DNA from: JABAAI01 sp965242745
GTDB lineage: Bacteria; Spirochaetota; Leptospiria; Leptospirales; Leptonemataceae
Reading direction: 5' to 3'
Assembly: GCA_965242745.1 (NCBI GenBank)
Contig: CBDETG010000013.1
Span: 1-64,000 of the forward strand
DNA length: 64,000 nucleotides
Positions 44,636 to 53,698 of the stretch are shown here, piece by piece. Each line of letters opens with the position of its first letter. Within the stretch, counting starts at the first letter, position 1. Position numbers and translations under genes: made by a program. The notes below the pieces were generated by a model that was not told where the DNA came from, ran no database searches, and saw only the letters and a program-made list of their open reading frames with translations.

Positions 44636-44743
44636 ATGTCTCAAACAAATCAACATGACATTGTAGTCAAACGCGTTCTATCTGAGAAAAAATACGCCAT
44701 TGACCTGCTGCAAAACACGCTTGATAAAGCTATAAAAGAGTAA
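44636..44743 (+). pseudogene. N-terminal remnant of an Rpn-family nuclease gene
   Basis: Only 35 codons, MSQTNQHDIVVKRVLSEKKY then AIDLLQNTLDKAIKE, then TAA. This matches the N-terminus of Rpn-type (Transposase_31) proteins, which begin HD..VK..L.....AIDLL...LP. It is the very part missing from the Rpn gene at 29757. It is followed at once by a dispersed hairpin repeat. The rest of the gene is absent. Confidence 0.65.
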
Positions 44744-44757
44744 TCTGCCTGTGTCGC

Positions 44758-44786
44758 AAGAGCCTAGTTTTGAGACCGGCCCTTAG
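44758..44786. repeat. Dispersed hairpin repeat
   Basis: AAGAGCC, a TAGTTTTGAGACC centre, GGCCCTT: same family as 24127, 27161 and 63331, here with one mismatch in the right arm. It lies just downstream of rnr (minus strand) and of the Rpn remnant (plus strand). Confidence 0.8.
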
Positions 44787-44792
44787 ACAAGA

Positions 44793-47099
44793 TCAAGACA
44801 CAAAGACAGGGCGGGCCAAAATACGCAGCTCTTCCATATCAATTTCCTCTAATGCAATTTCCCATTCTTCTCCCAAACGAAGGGCGCGCCCCAGTTTGGA
44901 GCTATAGACGCTGAAAGGATTGAGGACTTCTAAGGATTTCTCATCTTCTTTTAGAAGATACTTTGCCGGGATAAGGGCTTCTATGGGAGGCAGGTTCGTG
45001 ATTGCCACATAAATGTGCTCACTATGAAAAGCGCTGATATATGCGCTGCAATGCTTCTTCTGACTTTGGAGAATAAAACGCATGACCTGCAGCTTATACA
45101 TATCTCTTTCCGTATCTACCGCCTTGCGCTCTGCTGCAGATGTCTGCTGCGCTACATCTTCCATATGCTCTAGACTGTATGGTCTGTCTTGTTTTGCCAG
45201 GGCAGCAAGCAGAATGCGATGGACAAGTAAATCAGGATAGCGTCGTATAGGAGATGTGAAGTGGCAATAGGATGAGAAACCAAGGCCCCAGTGTCCTAAG
45301 GACTTGGGCGAATAGTATGCCTGTTGTAGTGAGCGCAAGAGATGGATCTGAAAAAGGTGAAAAATCTTTGTCCCCTGCTTTTTTTGGAATTCTTTGACAG
45401 CTTCCAGGGCTTTGGCTATAGAGGCGTGGCTTGTGTCTGGGAGTTTTACGGGGAGGGAAAAGAAAGTACAGAAGGCCCTGAGGTGCTCTAGTTTACTTGC
45501 TTCTATGTTTTCATGGACGCGGTAGAGGGCAGGCATTTTCTTTTTTTGTAAAAAAAGCGCTACGCTGATATTTGCGCTAAGCATGCACTCCTCGATAAGC
45601 ATACTGGATTTCAGGCGTTTTTTGTACTGGAAATTCCGTATCTTCCCTGCAGAATGAAAAGAGAAGCTTACTTCAGGGAAGTCCAAGTCAAGGCGGCCTT
45701 TCTTCAGCCTCTCTTCGCGCTGCTTTTTCGCCAAGTCCCACAGCCTTGCTAAAAAGCAGGCTTCAAACTCCGGTTTTTGCGTGTCCTCCCGCCTGGACAG
45801 GGCGGCGCTTATGTCTGCATTTTTATGATACCTATAACTGTCTATTCTCTCTTCAGCTTCTTCGTAGTGGAAACGACGGTCTACGCATATAAGAGACCTA
45901 TAAAACTGCGTATCTATAATCTTTCCTTTTGATACATCCACTTTCATTGCAGCGCTCAGAGCCAAGCGCTTTTCTCCTGCCACCAAAGAACAGAGCTGCT
46001 CAGAGAGTACGGGAGGCAGCATAGGCACCACCCTATTCCCTAAATAGTGGGACGTAGACCTCTTTTGCGCCTCCCTATCTAAGGCGCTGCCTGGGCTGAC
46101 ATAATAGCTTACGTCAGCGATATGTACGTAAAGAAGCGCATACTTTTCTGAGAGGACTTCGAGGCTCAAAGCGTCGTCGAAATCCTTCGATGAGGCTCCA
46201 TCAATCGTAATGGTATAAAGATCGCTCAAATCTCTTCTCTCCTTTTTGTTCTTTTCTGGCAAAGAAGTATCTTCCAGTTCCAGTTTGCAAATCTCATCTG
46301 ATACATAGTCCGGATGCCGGGCTTGCAGATCATACTTCATTAATATGCGTTCAAAATCCGCTTCTTCTTCCTTTTCTGTTTCCATGTGGAGGAATTCCAT
46401 TTGCTGCATTTCTTGGCCCCGGTAGAAGATACTGCGCTTATTACTTTCTTGTACAATGATGACGCTACGTGCTTTTAGTTTCTCTGTGGTTTTTTTATCC
46501 AAGGTCTTAGCTAAAACAGCAACTTGAGGCTTGGCATGCTGCATATCTAAAAGCTGACCTGTGATCCATGTACCTTGTCTTTCTATACGCATACGATACA
46601 AGCTCCTTGCTCTTTGTAGAATTGCTATTACTTCGCCCTCAAAACGCTCGCGTCGAAAGTCCCTAAGCCGTATACGGACAAGATCATCAGAAAAAGCCTG
46701 CTTTGTTTTGTGGGGAGGAATGAAAATCTCTTTTGCAAAGCTTTTTTGCGCATTCTTTATAGAAGAGCCCTGCACATAGGCAGCTTGGCGGGAGCTTAAG
46801 GAGACTTTGCCTTCCAGATAAAATTCTTTTCTAGGAAGAATGTCCCGGCCCTTTTTTTGTATTAAAGAAAAATGCTCCAAAAGATCGAGTATATGTTCGA
46901 TCTGCTCTTTAGAGATGGAGCTCCTTGTCGAATAAGAGCGGGGGCGCCTTCGTCCTCTCCCGCCTCTGTGCCTGGGTCTTTTTTTGCCTGTTGTGCTGAT
47001 TGTACTTTGCAGCCTATGCGCCAGCTGCTTCAAAGGGATATTTGTGCCTGCATTCTGCTCTAAAAAGAGTAAAAGCCTTGCTTCTGCATTACTTCTCAT
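44793..47099 (-). CDS. rnr: Ribonuclease R
   Basis: RNB-family 3'-5' exoribonuclease, about 768 residues from the ATG at 47099; a TTG at 47135 is an alternative. Catalytic RNB motif TIDGASSKDFDDALSLE and the later SPIRRYPDLLVHR are clear. An S1-like domain forms the C-terminus, and CSD-like OB folds precede RNB. A basic low-complexity stretch near the N-terminus (KKRPRHRGGRGRRRPRS) is unusual and may bind RNA. It is upstream of no obvious partner; tsaB follows in the reverse direction order on the same strand. Confidence 0.92.
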   Translation of the reverse strand: MRSNAEARLLLFLEQNAGTNIPLKQLAHRLQSTISTTGKKRPRHRGGRGRRRPRSYSTRSSISKEQIEHILDLLEHFSLIQKKGRDILPRKEFYLEGKVSLSSRQAAYVQGSSIKNAQKSFAKEIFIPPHKTKQAFSDDLVRIRLRDFRRERFEGEVIAILQRARSLYRMRIERQGTWITGQLLDMQHAKPQVAVLAKTLDKKTTEKLKARSVIIVQESNKRSIFYRGQEMQQMEFLHMETEKEEEADFERILMKYDLQARHPDYVSDEICKLELEDTSLPEKNKKERRDLSDLYTITIDGASSKDFDDALSLEVLSEKYALLYVHIADVSYYVSPGSALDREAQKRSTSHYLGNRVVPMLPPVLSEQLCSLVAGEKRLALSAAMKVDVSKGKIIDTQFYRSLICVDRRFHYEEAEERIDSYRYHKNADISAALSRREDTQKPEFEACFLARLWDLAKKQREERLKKGRLDLDFPEVSFSFHSAGKIRNFQYKKRLKSSMLIEECMLSANISVALFLQKKKMPALYRVHENIEASKLEHLRAFCTFFSLPVKLPDTSHASIAKALEAVKEFQKKQGTKIFHLFQIHLLRSLQQAYYSPKSLGHWGLGFSSYCHFTSPIRRYPDLLVHRILLAALAKQDRPYSLEHMEDVAQQTSAAERKAVDTERDMYKLQVMRFILQSQKKHCSAYISAFHSEHIYVAITNLPPIEALIPAKYLLKEDEKSLEVLNPFSVYSSKLGRALRLGEEWEIALEEIDMEELRILARPVFVS

Positions 47100-47160
47100 T
47101 TCTTGATCTTTATTTGCTCTCTCTTCCCTGCACAAGGCCTTGTCTTAGACTGCGCTGTCT

Positions 47161-47892
47161 TTAGCAGCGAGAGAAAGAGTTTTTTCTAAAATACAGGGCT
47201 TGGAGCTTGTACCAAGGGGAGGCATGCTTTTTCCCGCCAAAGTATTCCAAAGCCAGATGATAGAGATGCTTTGCTTCAGGCGCAGGCATCTTACGTATCT
47301 CTCTATCGTGAAGGGAGAGCTTTTCTTTTGCTTGGGCTCCCATCATATTACAGATATTTTCAGGATCATCGGCATATATAGCAGAAGACCTGGCTAAGGA
47401 AGACAAGAATTGCTCAGGGCTTTCGTAGACGATCTTCCACTGGCTATGCGCCATGCTTCTTTCTTGTTTAGAGTCCGGGCTGCTGGCTGAAGCAGGCAGG
47501 GCAAGGCCATAGATTTTGCTTTGTTTGGCACGAATAAGAAGAGCCAATCCCTCTTTATTGCGCATCTTGTTTTTTTTGAGCAGATCATAGCAATAAAAAT
47601 AAAGAGAAGGGATGCCAAGGACAGGGATGGCCCAGAGCTGCGCTAGATTTCTTGCAAAAGCTACGCAGATACGTATTCCAGTAAAAGAGCCGGGTCCTCT
47701 AGCCGCTGTGATCCAAGCCGGTTTTTCTATGCGGGCTTTCTTAAGCAGCCTTTGGATCATCTCAGGAAGAATTTGTAAAGAGGAGCGGGGCGCCTCTATG
47801 ACTTCTTCTACGGCAATTTCTGCTCCATAAATCCCTGCGATAATCCATCTGTTGCTGCTCTCCAGTATCAGGCAATTCTCTTCTTCATTCAT
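47161..47892 (-). CDS. tsaB: tRNA threonylcarbamoyladenosine synthesis protein TsaB
   Basis: 243 residues, actin-fold partner of TsaD in forming t6A37 of ANN-reading tRNAs. The N-terminal CLILESSNRWIIAGIY, the RGPGSFTGIRICVAFA block and IPVLGIPSLYFYCYDLL are typical of TsaB (YeaZ). It overlaps the tsaE stop by about 8 bases, so the two are translated together. tsaD and tsaC are not in the window. Confidence 0.9.
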   Translation of the reverse strand: MNEEENCLILESSNRWIIAGIYGAEIAVEEVIEAPRSSLQILPEMIQRLLKKARIEKPAWITAARGPGSFTGIRICVAFARNLAQLWAIPVLGIPSLYFYCYDLLKKNKMRNKEGLALLIRAKQSKIYGLALPASASSPDSKQERSMAHSQWKIVYESPEQFLSSLARSSAIYADDPENICNMMGAQAKEKLSLHDREIRKMPAPEAKHLYHLALEYFGGKKHASPWYKLQALYFRKNSFSRC

Positions 47893-48364
47893 ATAATTCT
47901 ATTGTGCGCATATCATGCTTCTGGTCTGTACCTATCCTAATGCGGGCTAAGGGGATGTGATTCGGCAGGAAGTCCTCTGCAATCTCCGGCCACTCTATAG
48001 TATGCAGTACCTGCTTTGTTCTTGGCAAAGAGTCGTACCAATGCTCTATAAAATCCAATTCTTCCAATTCCGCCGGGCTTTGGAGTCGGTATAGATCATA
48101 ATGATAAAGCTCCCAATCCCTGCTTTGGTAGATATTGAGCAAATTAAAACTGGGGCTATTGATATTTTCCCCTATCCCAAGCTTTTTCCCTAAGGCCCTT
48201 ACAAAGAAGGTCTTGCCTGCGCCTAATTCTCCTTCTATTAAAAGCAGACTGATTGGCCGCAGATACAGGTAAGTCTCATAGATTTTCGCAGCTATTGCTT
48301 CGCTTTCTTCTAAACTATGGCTCTGCTCCCTACAAAGCAGTTTTTGTATTTCTTGCAAGGGCAT
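47885..48364 (-). CDS. tsaE: tRNA threonylcarbamoyladenosine synthesis ATPase TsaE
   Basis: 159 residues. The P-loop reads GELGAGKTFFVRALGKKLG, and SPSFNLLNIYQSRDWELYHYDLYRL is the conserved TsaE block. It drives the TsaB-TsaD complex by ATP hydrolysis. Stop overlaps the tsaB start. Length is normal. Confidence 0.95.
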   Translation of the reverse strand: MPLQEIQKLLCREQSHSLEESEAIAAKIYETYLYLRPISLLLIEGELGAGKTFFVRALGKKLGIGENINSPSFNLLNIYQSRDWELYHYDLYRLQSPAELEELDFIEHWYDSLPRTKQVLHTIEWPEIAEDFLPNHIPLARIRIGTDQKHDMRTIELYE

Positions 48365-48402
48365 CTTGAATCTTTAGCCTGCGGCCACTATAGGAGGAGA
48401 GA

Positions 48403-48663
48403 TCAGCTTTTATCTCCTCTGCTCACTTTGCTTTTTGCAAGTCTCCCGTATACAAGATATGATGCGGCTATGTAAGAGAAAAATATCGTACAGCTAAAGA
48501 GCAATATCCTTGCGCTGATAGAGGAAGGAGTCACATCATCAGAGTTTTGGAAGAGACCCGGAGCAAAGTATGAGGCGGGATAGTGTAGTATCCAATATAT
48601 GCTCAAGGCATACAAACAAAAAAGGAAGAGAAAGAGTAATATTTTAAGACGAGGGGAAAACAT
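48403..48663 (-). CDS. Small membrane protein with two transmembrane segments
   Basis: 86 residues. Membrane segments are LKILLFLFLFCLYALSIYWI near the start and ILLFSCTIFFSYIAASYLVY further on. A short periplasmic loop (YPASYFAPGLFQNSDDV) separates them and a basic tail (RLAKSKVSRGDKS) sits in the cytoplasm. No family is recognised. It lies 38 bases before tsaE on the same strand, so it may begin the tsa operon. Confidence 0.65.
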   Translation of the reverse strand: MFSPRLKILLFLFLFCLYALSIYWILHYPASYFAPGLFQNSDDVTPSSISARILLFSCTIFFSYIAASYLVYGRLAKSKVSRGDKS

Positions 48664-48700
48664 GGCAATGGGAAAAAGATTCTTAAGTCATCACTTTGCA

Positions 48701-49336
48701 TCATTTAACCGCATGCGCCTGTGAGGAGGGGCAAATATGAGAAAGGACGCATTGCCTGCACATAGGCCGGCGCGCCTTACAGTACTTTCTTCCAAGGAAG
48801 ATAAGCAACAAAGACCAGTCAAGCCAATACTTCTTTTCTAGTTTCTCCATTAAGTCTTTTTCCACTCTCATAGGATTTGTAGAGCGTGTCAGATGGAAGA
48901 TGCGTGAGATGCGCGCTACATGCGTATCTACCACTATGCCTACAGTTTTTCTATAAAGCTCCTGCATGATCACATTCGCGGTTTTACGTCCTACGCCCGG
49001 CATGCGCAGCAAGTCTTCCATACGAGAGGGCACCTGCTTGTCAAAGTCTTCTACCAGCATTTTACAAAAGCCGCGGATCTGTTGGGCTTTGTTTTTGTAA
49101 AAACCAGTAGAATAGATCAGTTTTTCTATGCTGCCTATAGGAGCGTACGCAAGGGCTTGGGGGCTGGGATAGGCCGCAAAGAGCTTAGGGCTGATACGGT
49201 TTACTTGTAGGTCCGTACACTGCGCACTCAGAATAACAGCCACGCACAGTTGATAAGGCTCTTCATAGACAAGGGGAGTCCTCAGATTAGGGAACTCTTT
49301 TTTTAGTATCCTGCAGGCCTGCTCTACAAAGCGCAT
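48701..49336 (-). CDS. nth: Endonuclease III
   Basis: DNA glycosylase/AP lyase that removes oxidised pyrimidines. The helix-hairpin-helix is visible (LLRMPGVGRKTANVIMQEL), with the catalytic aspartate in IVVDTHVARIS. The 4Fe-4S cluster has cysteines in the order CKARRPMCRQCVLSHIC. The start is taken as the ATG at 49336; a TTG at 49360 is possible. Length of about 211 residues is normal. Confidence 0.94.
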   Translation of the reverse strand: MRFVEQACRILKKEFPNLRTPLVYEEPYQLCVAVILSAQCTDLQVNRISPKLFAAYPSPQALAYAPIGSIEKLIYSTGFYKNKAQQIRGFCKMLVEDFDKQVPSRMEDLLRMPGVGRKTANVIMQELYRKTVGIVVDTHVARISRIFHLTRSTNPMRVEKDLMEKLEKKYWLDWSLLLIFLGRKYCKARRPMCRQCVLSHICPSSQAHAVK

Positions 49337-49364
49337 GCTTCTTTTTTTACCGGCTTCCAATGAC

Positions 49365-50333
49365 TTATTCTAATTTCACATAGGGCAGAGGATTAGACGC
49401 TTTAGAATAACCTAATTGTATTTCATAATGCAAATGATCTCCTGTAGCGCGGCCCGTGTTGCCAAGACGGCCTATGATCTGTCCTCTTTCTATGTAATCT
49501 CCTTCTTTGACAAGAATGCTTTGGCAGTGAGCATAGAGGCTGGTATAACCCAGACCATGATGCAGCTGCACAAAATTCCCATAGCCGCTTTTTGGCGTAT
49601 TGACTGCTCTTAGCACAACTCCGGGAGCCGTAGCAATGATAGGCGTCCCTTTGGCATAGGCGAAGTCTACTCCCGCATGAAACTCGATGCCCTCTCCTAT
49701 AGGATTCCTTCTAGGGCCGTAGAGAGAAGTAACATGCCCCACGCCGCCCAATAATGCCCAGCCTCTTGGCATAATATGATGCAGCAGGGATCGATTCCAA
49801 ATTGCGCCTAAAGTCACAAGGCTTTCCCAAGTTAGGATCTCCTGCCATGCCTCTTTCAAATCCGCTAAATATGCCAGTTCATAGCGGGAGCGGTGCGATA
49901 CTGCCTTCTTCCTTTTAGGTCTTTTGAATCGGCTTGGCTTTGTCCTTCGAAAGAGTGAGAGAAAGGACCTTTTTGCATCGAGCAAAGAAAGCTCTCGCAG
50001 GTCATGCAATCGTTTTTGCAGCCTTTGCGTAAGCTGCTTTTTTTCCATACTGAGTCCTATAGAAACTTCTAAGAGCTGATGGCGCTTTGCTACTGTCTGT
50101 TTCTGACTATCGGCAGTCAGGATTGCGCGCGCATAGAAAGATAAACTTAGAAGCGGCGGGGTGGTGAGAAGAAGGCCTATGAATATCAGGAAAAAATAAT
50201 TGATCCGAATGCGCCTTGGCTCTGAGGCAGCGTCTGTCGAGCAAATGAGAATAGAAAGACTCCCCCAGCCCCTTGCCCGTGTTCTGCGCACGTATCGAAG
50301 AAAGGAAAAGAAGATTCGTCTTGTCCAAGACAT
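49365..50333 (-). CDS. M23-family peptidase, membrane-anchored
   Basis: About 322 residues from the ATG at 50333; the frame opens earlier at a TTG. One N-terminal membrane segment (RINYFFLIFIGLLLTTPPLL) is followed by a coiled-coil-like region and a lysostaphin-type metallopeptidase domain. Zinc and active-site motifs are GIEFHAGVDFA (HxxxD), and the HLHYEIQLG end. It resembles NlpD/EnvC-like or MepM-like periplasmic factors that cut peptidoglycan or activate amidases. All ligand positions seem intact, so it may be catalytic. Confidence 0.9.
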   Translation of the reverse strand: MSWTRRIFFSFLRYVRRTRARGWGSLSILICSTDAASEPRRIRINYFFLIFIGLLLTTPPLLSLSFYARAILTADSQKQTVAKRHQLLEVSIGLSMEKKQLTQRLQKRLHDLRELSLLDAKRSFLSLFRRTKPSRFKRPKRKKAVSHRSRYELAYLADLKEAWQEILTWESLVTLGAIWNRSLLHHIMPRGWALLGGVGHVTSLYGPRRNPIGEGIEFHAGVDFAYAKGTPIIATAPGVVLRAVNTPKSGYGNFVQLHHGLGYTSLYAHCQSILVKEGDYIERGQIIGRLGNTGRATGDHLHYEIQLGYSKASNPLPYVKLE

Positions 50334-50690
50334 ACTTACACGCAAAGCCGCCCCGCCCTGCTTAGGGCTAGACAACTACACGATTCTCAGCTAAGCTTAA
50401 AATCGCTACTGTTTTTCCCTTTTGCAAGGCTATACGAAGGGCAAGTACTGCCGCCCATGCCTTGCATAGGCTTTGTGGCTTAGCAGAAATAAAACTGCTT
50501 TTTTCAACTAACAAAGCTCTGATGCGCCTGCAGTCTGGCGTCAATTTACAAGCTAAATAAAGCTTGACATTTTGTTGTATATATGAAGCGATATTTTGCC
50601 TTTATGTATAAAAATTACTTTACTTAGTTTACGAAAATACGTATAATATAATCATAGGCAAATACTGATATAGTACGGGAGCTTGTATAT
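50334..50690. other. AT-rich upstream region of the 50.7-kb gene pair
   Basis: About 310-350 bases, clearly richer in A+T toward the right. TTGACA at 50564-50569 has no convincing -10. The better promoter is at 50619-50647. No repeats of the window's families occur here. The left part must carry the M23 peptidase promoter. Confidence 0.5.
50619..50647 (+). promoter_or_regulatory. Sigma70-like promoter for the 50.7-kb gene pair
   Basis: TTTACT (50619-50624), 17 bases, then a consensus TATAAT (50642-50647). The start codon of the first gene lies about 43 bases downstream. The -10 is perfect; the -35 agrees at four of six positions. Confidence 0.55.
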
Positions 50691-50948
50691 ATGGCTAACA
50701 ATGCTGAGCTTTTTAAAAAAATAAAACAACGGAAAGAAGCAAGTCAAATTGATCTTTTTGAAGAGCCCGCATATAGCGACGGGGAATTGTCTTTGGAGAA
50801 GGACGCATACTTTGATTTTTTTAAAAAAAGTAAAATGAAAGTGCATGCGCCTACATTGCCAGATAGACATTTATTTTTATCAGCAATGGATTTCGTAAAT
50901 ACTATGCAATATGAAATAGAAATAAATGTCAAAGAGAAAGAAAAGTAG
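50691..50948 (+). CDS. Small acidic protein, first gene of an AT-rich pair
   Basis: 85 residues, rich in K, E, F and A, with no membrane segment. It has LFEEPAYSDGELSLEKDAYF near the middle and ends in a lysine/glutamate tail (NVKEKEK). AT-rich codon use is unlike its neighbours. It overlaps the next gene by 23 bases, so translation is probably coupled. I cannot assign a family. A short soluble partner for the membrane protein encoded next is the simplest reading. Confidence 0.65.
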   Translation: MANNAELFKKIKQRKEASQIDLFEEPAYSDGELSLEKDAYFDFFKKSKMKVHAPTLPDRHLFLSAMDFVNTMQYEIEINVKEKEK

Positions 50949-51378
50949 AAATCTAAGCCCTATTGGCGCTGCAAGGCCAAAAGTGTTATCTGAAGACAGC
51001 AGGAGCACAATTCAAGTCGAAGAAAAAAAAGTAGCATTTTCTGGGTATTTACCACCCCAAGCATGGAGTAAAATAACAGAAAGCCAAATTGACAGAATGA
51101 TAGACGGGCACTTTAGTCACTTGGAGAGAGCAGATAATAATATTGCGAAACACTTAGAGAATGATAAGCTAAAACTTACAAATGACAGCAAGTGGCTGGG
51201 AAATGAAAGAATAGCTATCGTTGCGCATTATATATTGCTTGTTGTTTTATCAATTTTCCTTTTTCAAAACCCTACAAATTTTATACTATATGTCATACTT
51301 GCATTGATAGGCCTTAGTGTTATGAAAAATCCTTTAAGGCAGCTTCTTAACATAATAATACGAAGATTTTCTACTTAG
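50926..51378 (+). CDS. Membrane protein with two C-terminal transmembrane helices (DUF2335-like?)
   Basis: 150 residues. A basic N-terminus (MSKRKKSRNLSPIGAARPK) precedes a helical segment (YLPPQAWSKITESQIDRMID then SHLERADNNIAKHLENDKLK) that weakly recalls DUF2335 membrane proteins, where LPPP...L and an H..LE helix precede two membrane helices. Two hydrophobic helices follow near residues 98-115 and 118-136. It starts inside the previous gene (23-base overlap). Its codon use and base composition differ from the core genes, which suggests transfer. Function is unknown. Confidence 0.6.
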   Translation: MSKRKKSRNLSPIGAARPKVLSEDSRSTIQVEEKKVAFSGYLPPQAWSKITESQIDRMIDGHFSHLERADNNIAKHLENDKLKLTNDSKWLGNERIAIVAHYILLVVLSIFLFQNPTNFILYVILALIGLSVMKNPLRQLLNIIIRRFST

Positions 51379-51520
51379 GTCACACTAGTATATAGTTCCT
51401 GGCGCAATCGAAGCTGCTAGTAGCATGCAAAAAGCGCTTGTATTTTGGCTTGGATCTGAAAGAATGCCTTTGGTTGAGTCCTGTAGACCAGCTTTTTGCC
51501 GCCTCTAGGCCTTTGTAAGC

Positions 51521-52168
51521 ATGAGACAATCCCCCAGACTTAGAGACTATAGCGCCCTGAGCAATGGCCAAGGGCCCAGCTTAGGCAAAGCTCAGCATGC
51601 CCTTTCCAAGGCAGAAAAGCTGCAGGCAATAGAGGAGCACATCAGCGCAATTTGCACTGTCTTAGGGCTGGATTTGCATACAGACAGTTTGAAAGATACG
51701 CCGAAGAGAGTAGCCAAAATGTATGTAGAGGAGCTCTTCTCTGGCCTGGACGAGAGTAATAAGCCGCAGCTATCTCTTTTTGACAATGACTGCAATTATC
51801 ATGAAATGCTCATAGAAAAGGATATTTCCTTTTATTCTACTTGTGAACATCATTTTATGCCTATGCACGGAAGAGCGCATGTGGCATACATTCCAGACAA
51901 GAAGTTCATAGGCTTATCCAAGCTCAATCGCCTGGTGCAATATTGCGCAGCCAGACCGCAGCTGCAAGAAAGACTGACCAGCCAAATCTTAGAGGAGGTC
52001 TGCCTTGCTCTTAACACTCAGGATGCGGCTGTCTGGCTGGAGGCAAAACATCTTTGTGTGAGCGCACGGGGAGTAAAAGACCACGCAAGTTTGACAGTAA
52101 GCAGCAGGTATTCAGGGCGTTTTCTGGAAGAAAAGCAGCGCAGAGAGTTTCTAGCAGCTCTCAGTTAG
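51521..52168 (+). CDS. folE: GTP cyclohydrolase I
   Basis: First enzyme of tetrahydrofolate and pterin synthesis from GTP. 215 residues with the zinc and active-site motifs: STCEHHFMPMHGRAHVAYIPD, KFIGLSKLNRLVQYCAARPQ and EAKHLCVSARGVKD. Length and C-terminal REFLAALS are normal. It lies 18 bases upstream of cysS on the same strand and is likely cotranscribed with it. It follows an AT-rich pair of unknown genes. Confidence 0.96.
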   Translation: MRQSPRLRDYSALSNGQGPSLGKAQHALSKAEKLQAIEEHISAICTVLGLDLHTDSLKDTPKRVAKMYVEELFSGLDESNKPQLSLFDNDCNYHEMLIEKDISFYSTCEHHFMPMHGRAHVAYIPDKKFIGLSKLNRLVQYCAARPQLQERLTSQILEEVCLALNTQDAAVWLEAKHLCVSARGVKDHASLTVSSRYSGRFLEEKQRREFLAALS

Positions 52169-52186
52169 CCATACGAGGAAGCAACC

Positions 52187-53611
52187 TTGCCTCAAATCAG
52201 GCTCTACAACACCTTTAGCCGTAAAAAAGAAAGCTTAAAGAGCGCTGCGGCGGGCTCTCTTAGCATGTACGTTTGCGGCCCGACTGTGTACAACGAGGCG
52301 CACATAGGCAATGCGCGCCCAGCTGTAGTCTTTGATCTTTTATACCGCCTGCTTTTATGTTTATATCCACGGGTCATTTATGCGCGTAATATTACAGACA
52401 TAGACGACAAAATTATGCGCAAAGCAGAGCAGGAGGCGCTCCCCATACAAGATATTTCATCACGCTACTACCGAATCTATAAAGAAGACATGGCTGCGCT
52501 GCAAGTACTGCCTCCTACCCAAGAGCCATGGGCAACCGCATATATAGATAAGATCATAGAATATGTGCAGCGCTTGATAGAGAGCAAGCACGCCTACTTA
52601 AGTCAAGGCCATGTACTCTTTCATGTGCTTAGCTGCCCCGCCTATGGATCTCTTTCACGCAGAAGTCTCACTGAGATGATGGCTGGGGCGCGCGTGGAAG
52701 AAGCCCCATACAAAAAGCATCCCGCTGATTTCGTTCTCTGGAAGCCCTCTACGCCCTCACAGCCCGGGTGGGAGAGCAGCTGGGGAAGGGGGCGGCCGGG
52801 CTGGCATATTGAGTGCAGCGTCATGATACATCAAATTTTTGGAACATGCGTAGATATACATGGGGGCGGCCAAGACCTGATATTCCCACACCACGAAAAC
52901 GAATTAGCGCAAAGCAGCTGCTTACATCATGGCCAGTCCTGCGCGCGCTTTTGGCTGCATAATGCCTTTGTACGCATGGCGAAGGAAAAAATGTCCAAGT
53001 CCCTGGGAAATATCAGCCTTGTGCGTGACTTGCTTGGAAAAAGCGAAGGAGAAAGCCTGCGTTTGGCTCTTTTGTCAAGCCATTACCGCAGCCCCTTAGA
53101 CTGGAACGAGGCATTGCTCAAGCAGGCCCAAAAAAGGCTCTATTCTTTCTACGAATGCCTTGACATGCTGCCAGATATTCCCACACAGGAATGCAGCTTA
53201 AATACAGAGCTCTGCTCTATCCTGCCGGAGGACTTTCTACATGCTTTGCTCGACGATCTGAATATCTCCTCTGCCTTGGCTGCTATGCACCGACTGACTA
53301 CAGAAGCAAAGCGCAGCACAAAGACTGGGGAGAAAGCAAGGTACAAAAAGGAGCTCTTGGCCTGCGGACGCATTCTAGGTATTATGCAAAGCAAGCCCAA
53401 GGAATGGCTCTCCAAAATCAAAGAGCGCAGAGGGCAGGCCAGACAAAACAAGGCCTTGCAAGACAAAGAAATAGAAGCGCATATAGCTCTGCGCAAGGAT
53501 GCGCGCCAAAAAGGAGATTACCAAAAAGCCGACGCAATTCGAGACAGCCTGCTTGCGCAGGGCATCGCCCTAAAAGACAGCGCCAAGGGGACAGAATGGT
53601 ACTATACATAA
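52187..53611 (+). CDS. cysS: Cysteinyl-tRNA synthetase
   Basis: 474 residues, class I enzyme charging tRNA-Cys. The HIGH-region motif is GPTVYNEAHIGNARPAV, the zinc motif contains WHIECSVM with HGGGQDLIFPHHENE, and the KMSKS loop reads KEKMSKSLGN. The start is a TTG (MPQIRLYN) with CGAGGA upstream. The zinc cysteine positions agree with a standard bacterial CysRS. It is followed about 90 bases later by murE. Confidence 0.95.
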   Translation: MPQIRLYNTFSRKKESLKSAAAGSLSMYVCGPTVYNEAHIGNARPAVVFDLLYRLLLCLYPRVIYARNITDIDDKIMRKAEQEALPIQDISSRYYRIYKEDMAALQVLPPTQEPWATAYIDKIIEYVQRLIESKHAYLSQGHVLFHVLSCPAYGSLSRRSLTEMMAGARVEEAPYKKHPADFVLWKPSTPSQPGWESSWGRGRPGWHIECSVMIHQIFGTCVDIHGGGQDLIFPHHENELAQSSCLHHGQSCARFWLHNAFVRMAKEKMSKSLGNISLVRDLLGKSEGESLRLALLSSHYRSPLDWNEALLKQAQKRLYSFYECLDMLPDIPTQECSLNTELCSILPEDFLHALLDDLNISSALAAMHRLTTEAKRSTKTGEKARYKKELLACGRILGIMQSKPKEWLSKIKERRGQARQNKALQDKEIEAHIALRKDARQKGDYQKADAIRDSLLAQGIALKDSAKGTEWYYT

Positions 53612-53698
53612 AGGCAGCGCCAAGTAAAGAGGATGGTTTTGGTATTTAGGCCTTGTAAAGGTTCTAAGGGCGGGCCAGACCTGTCCCAAAAATAGGCT

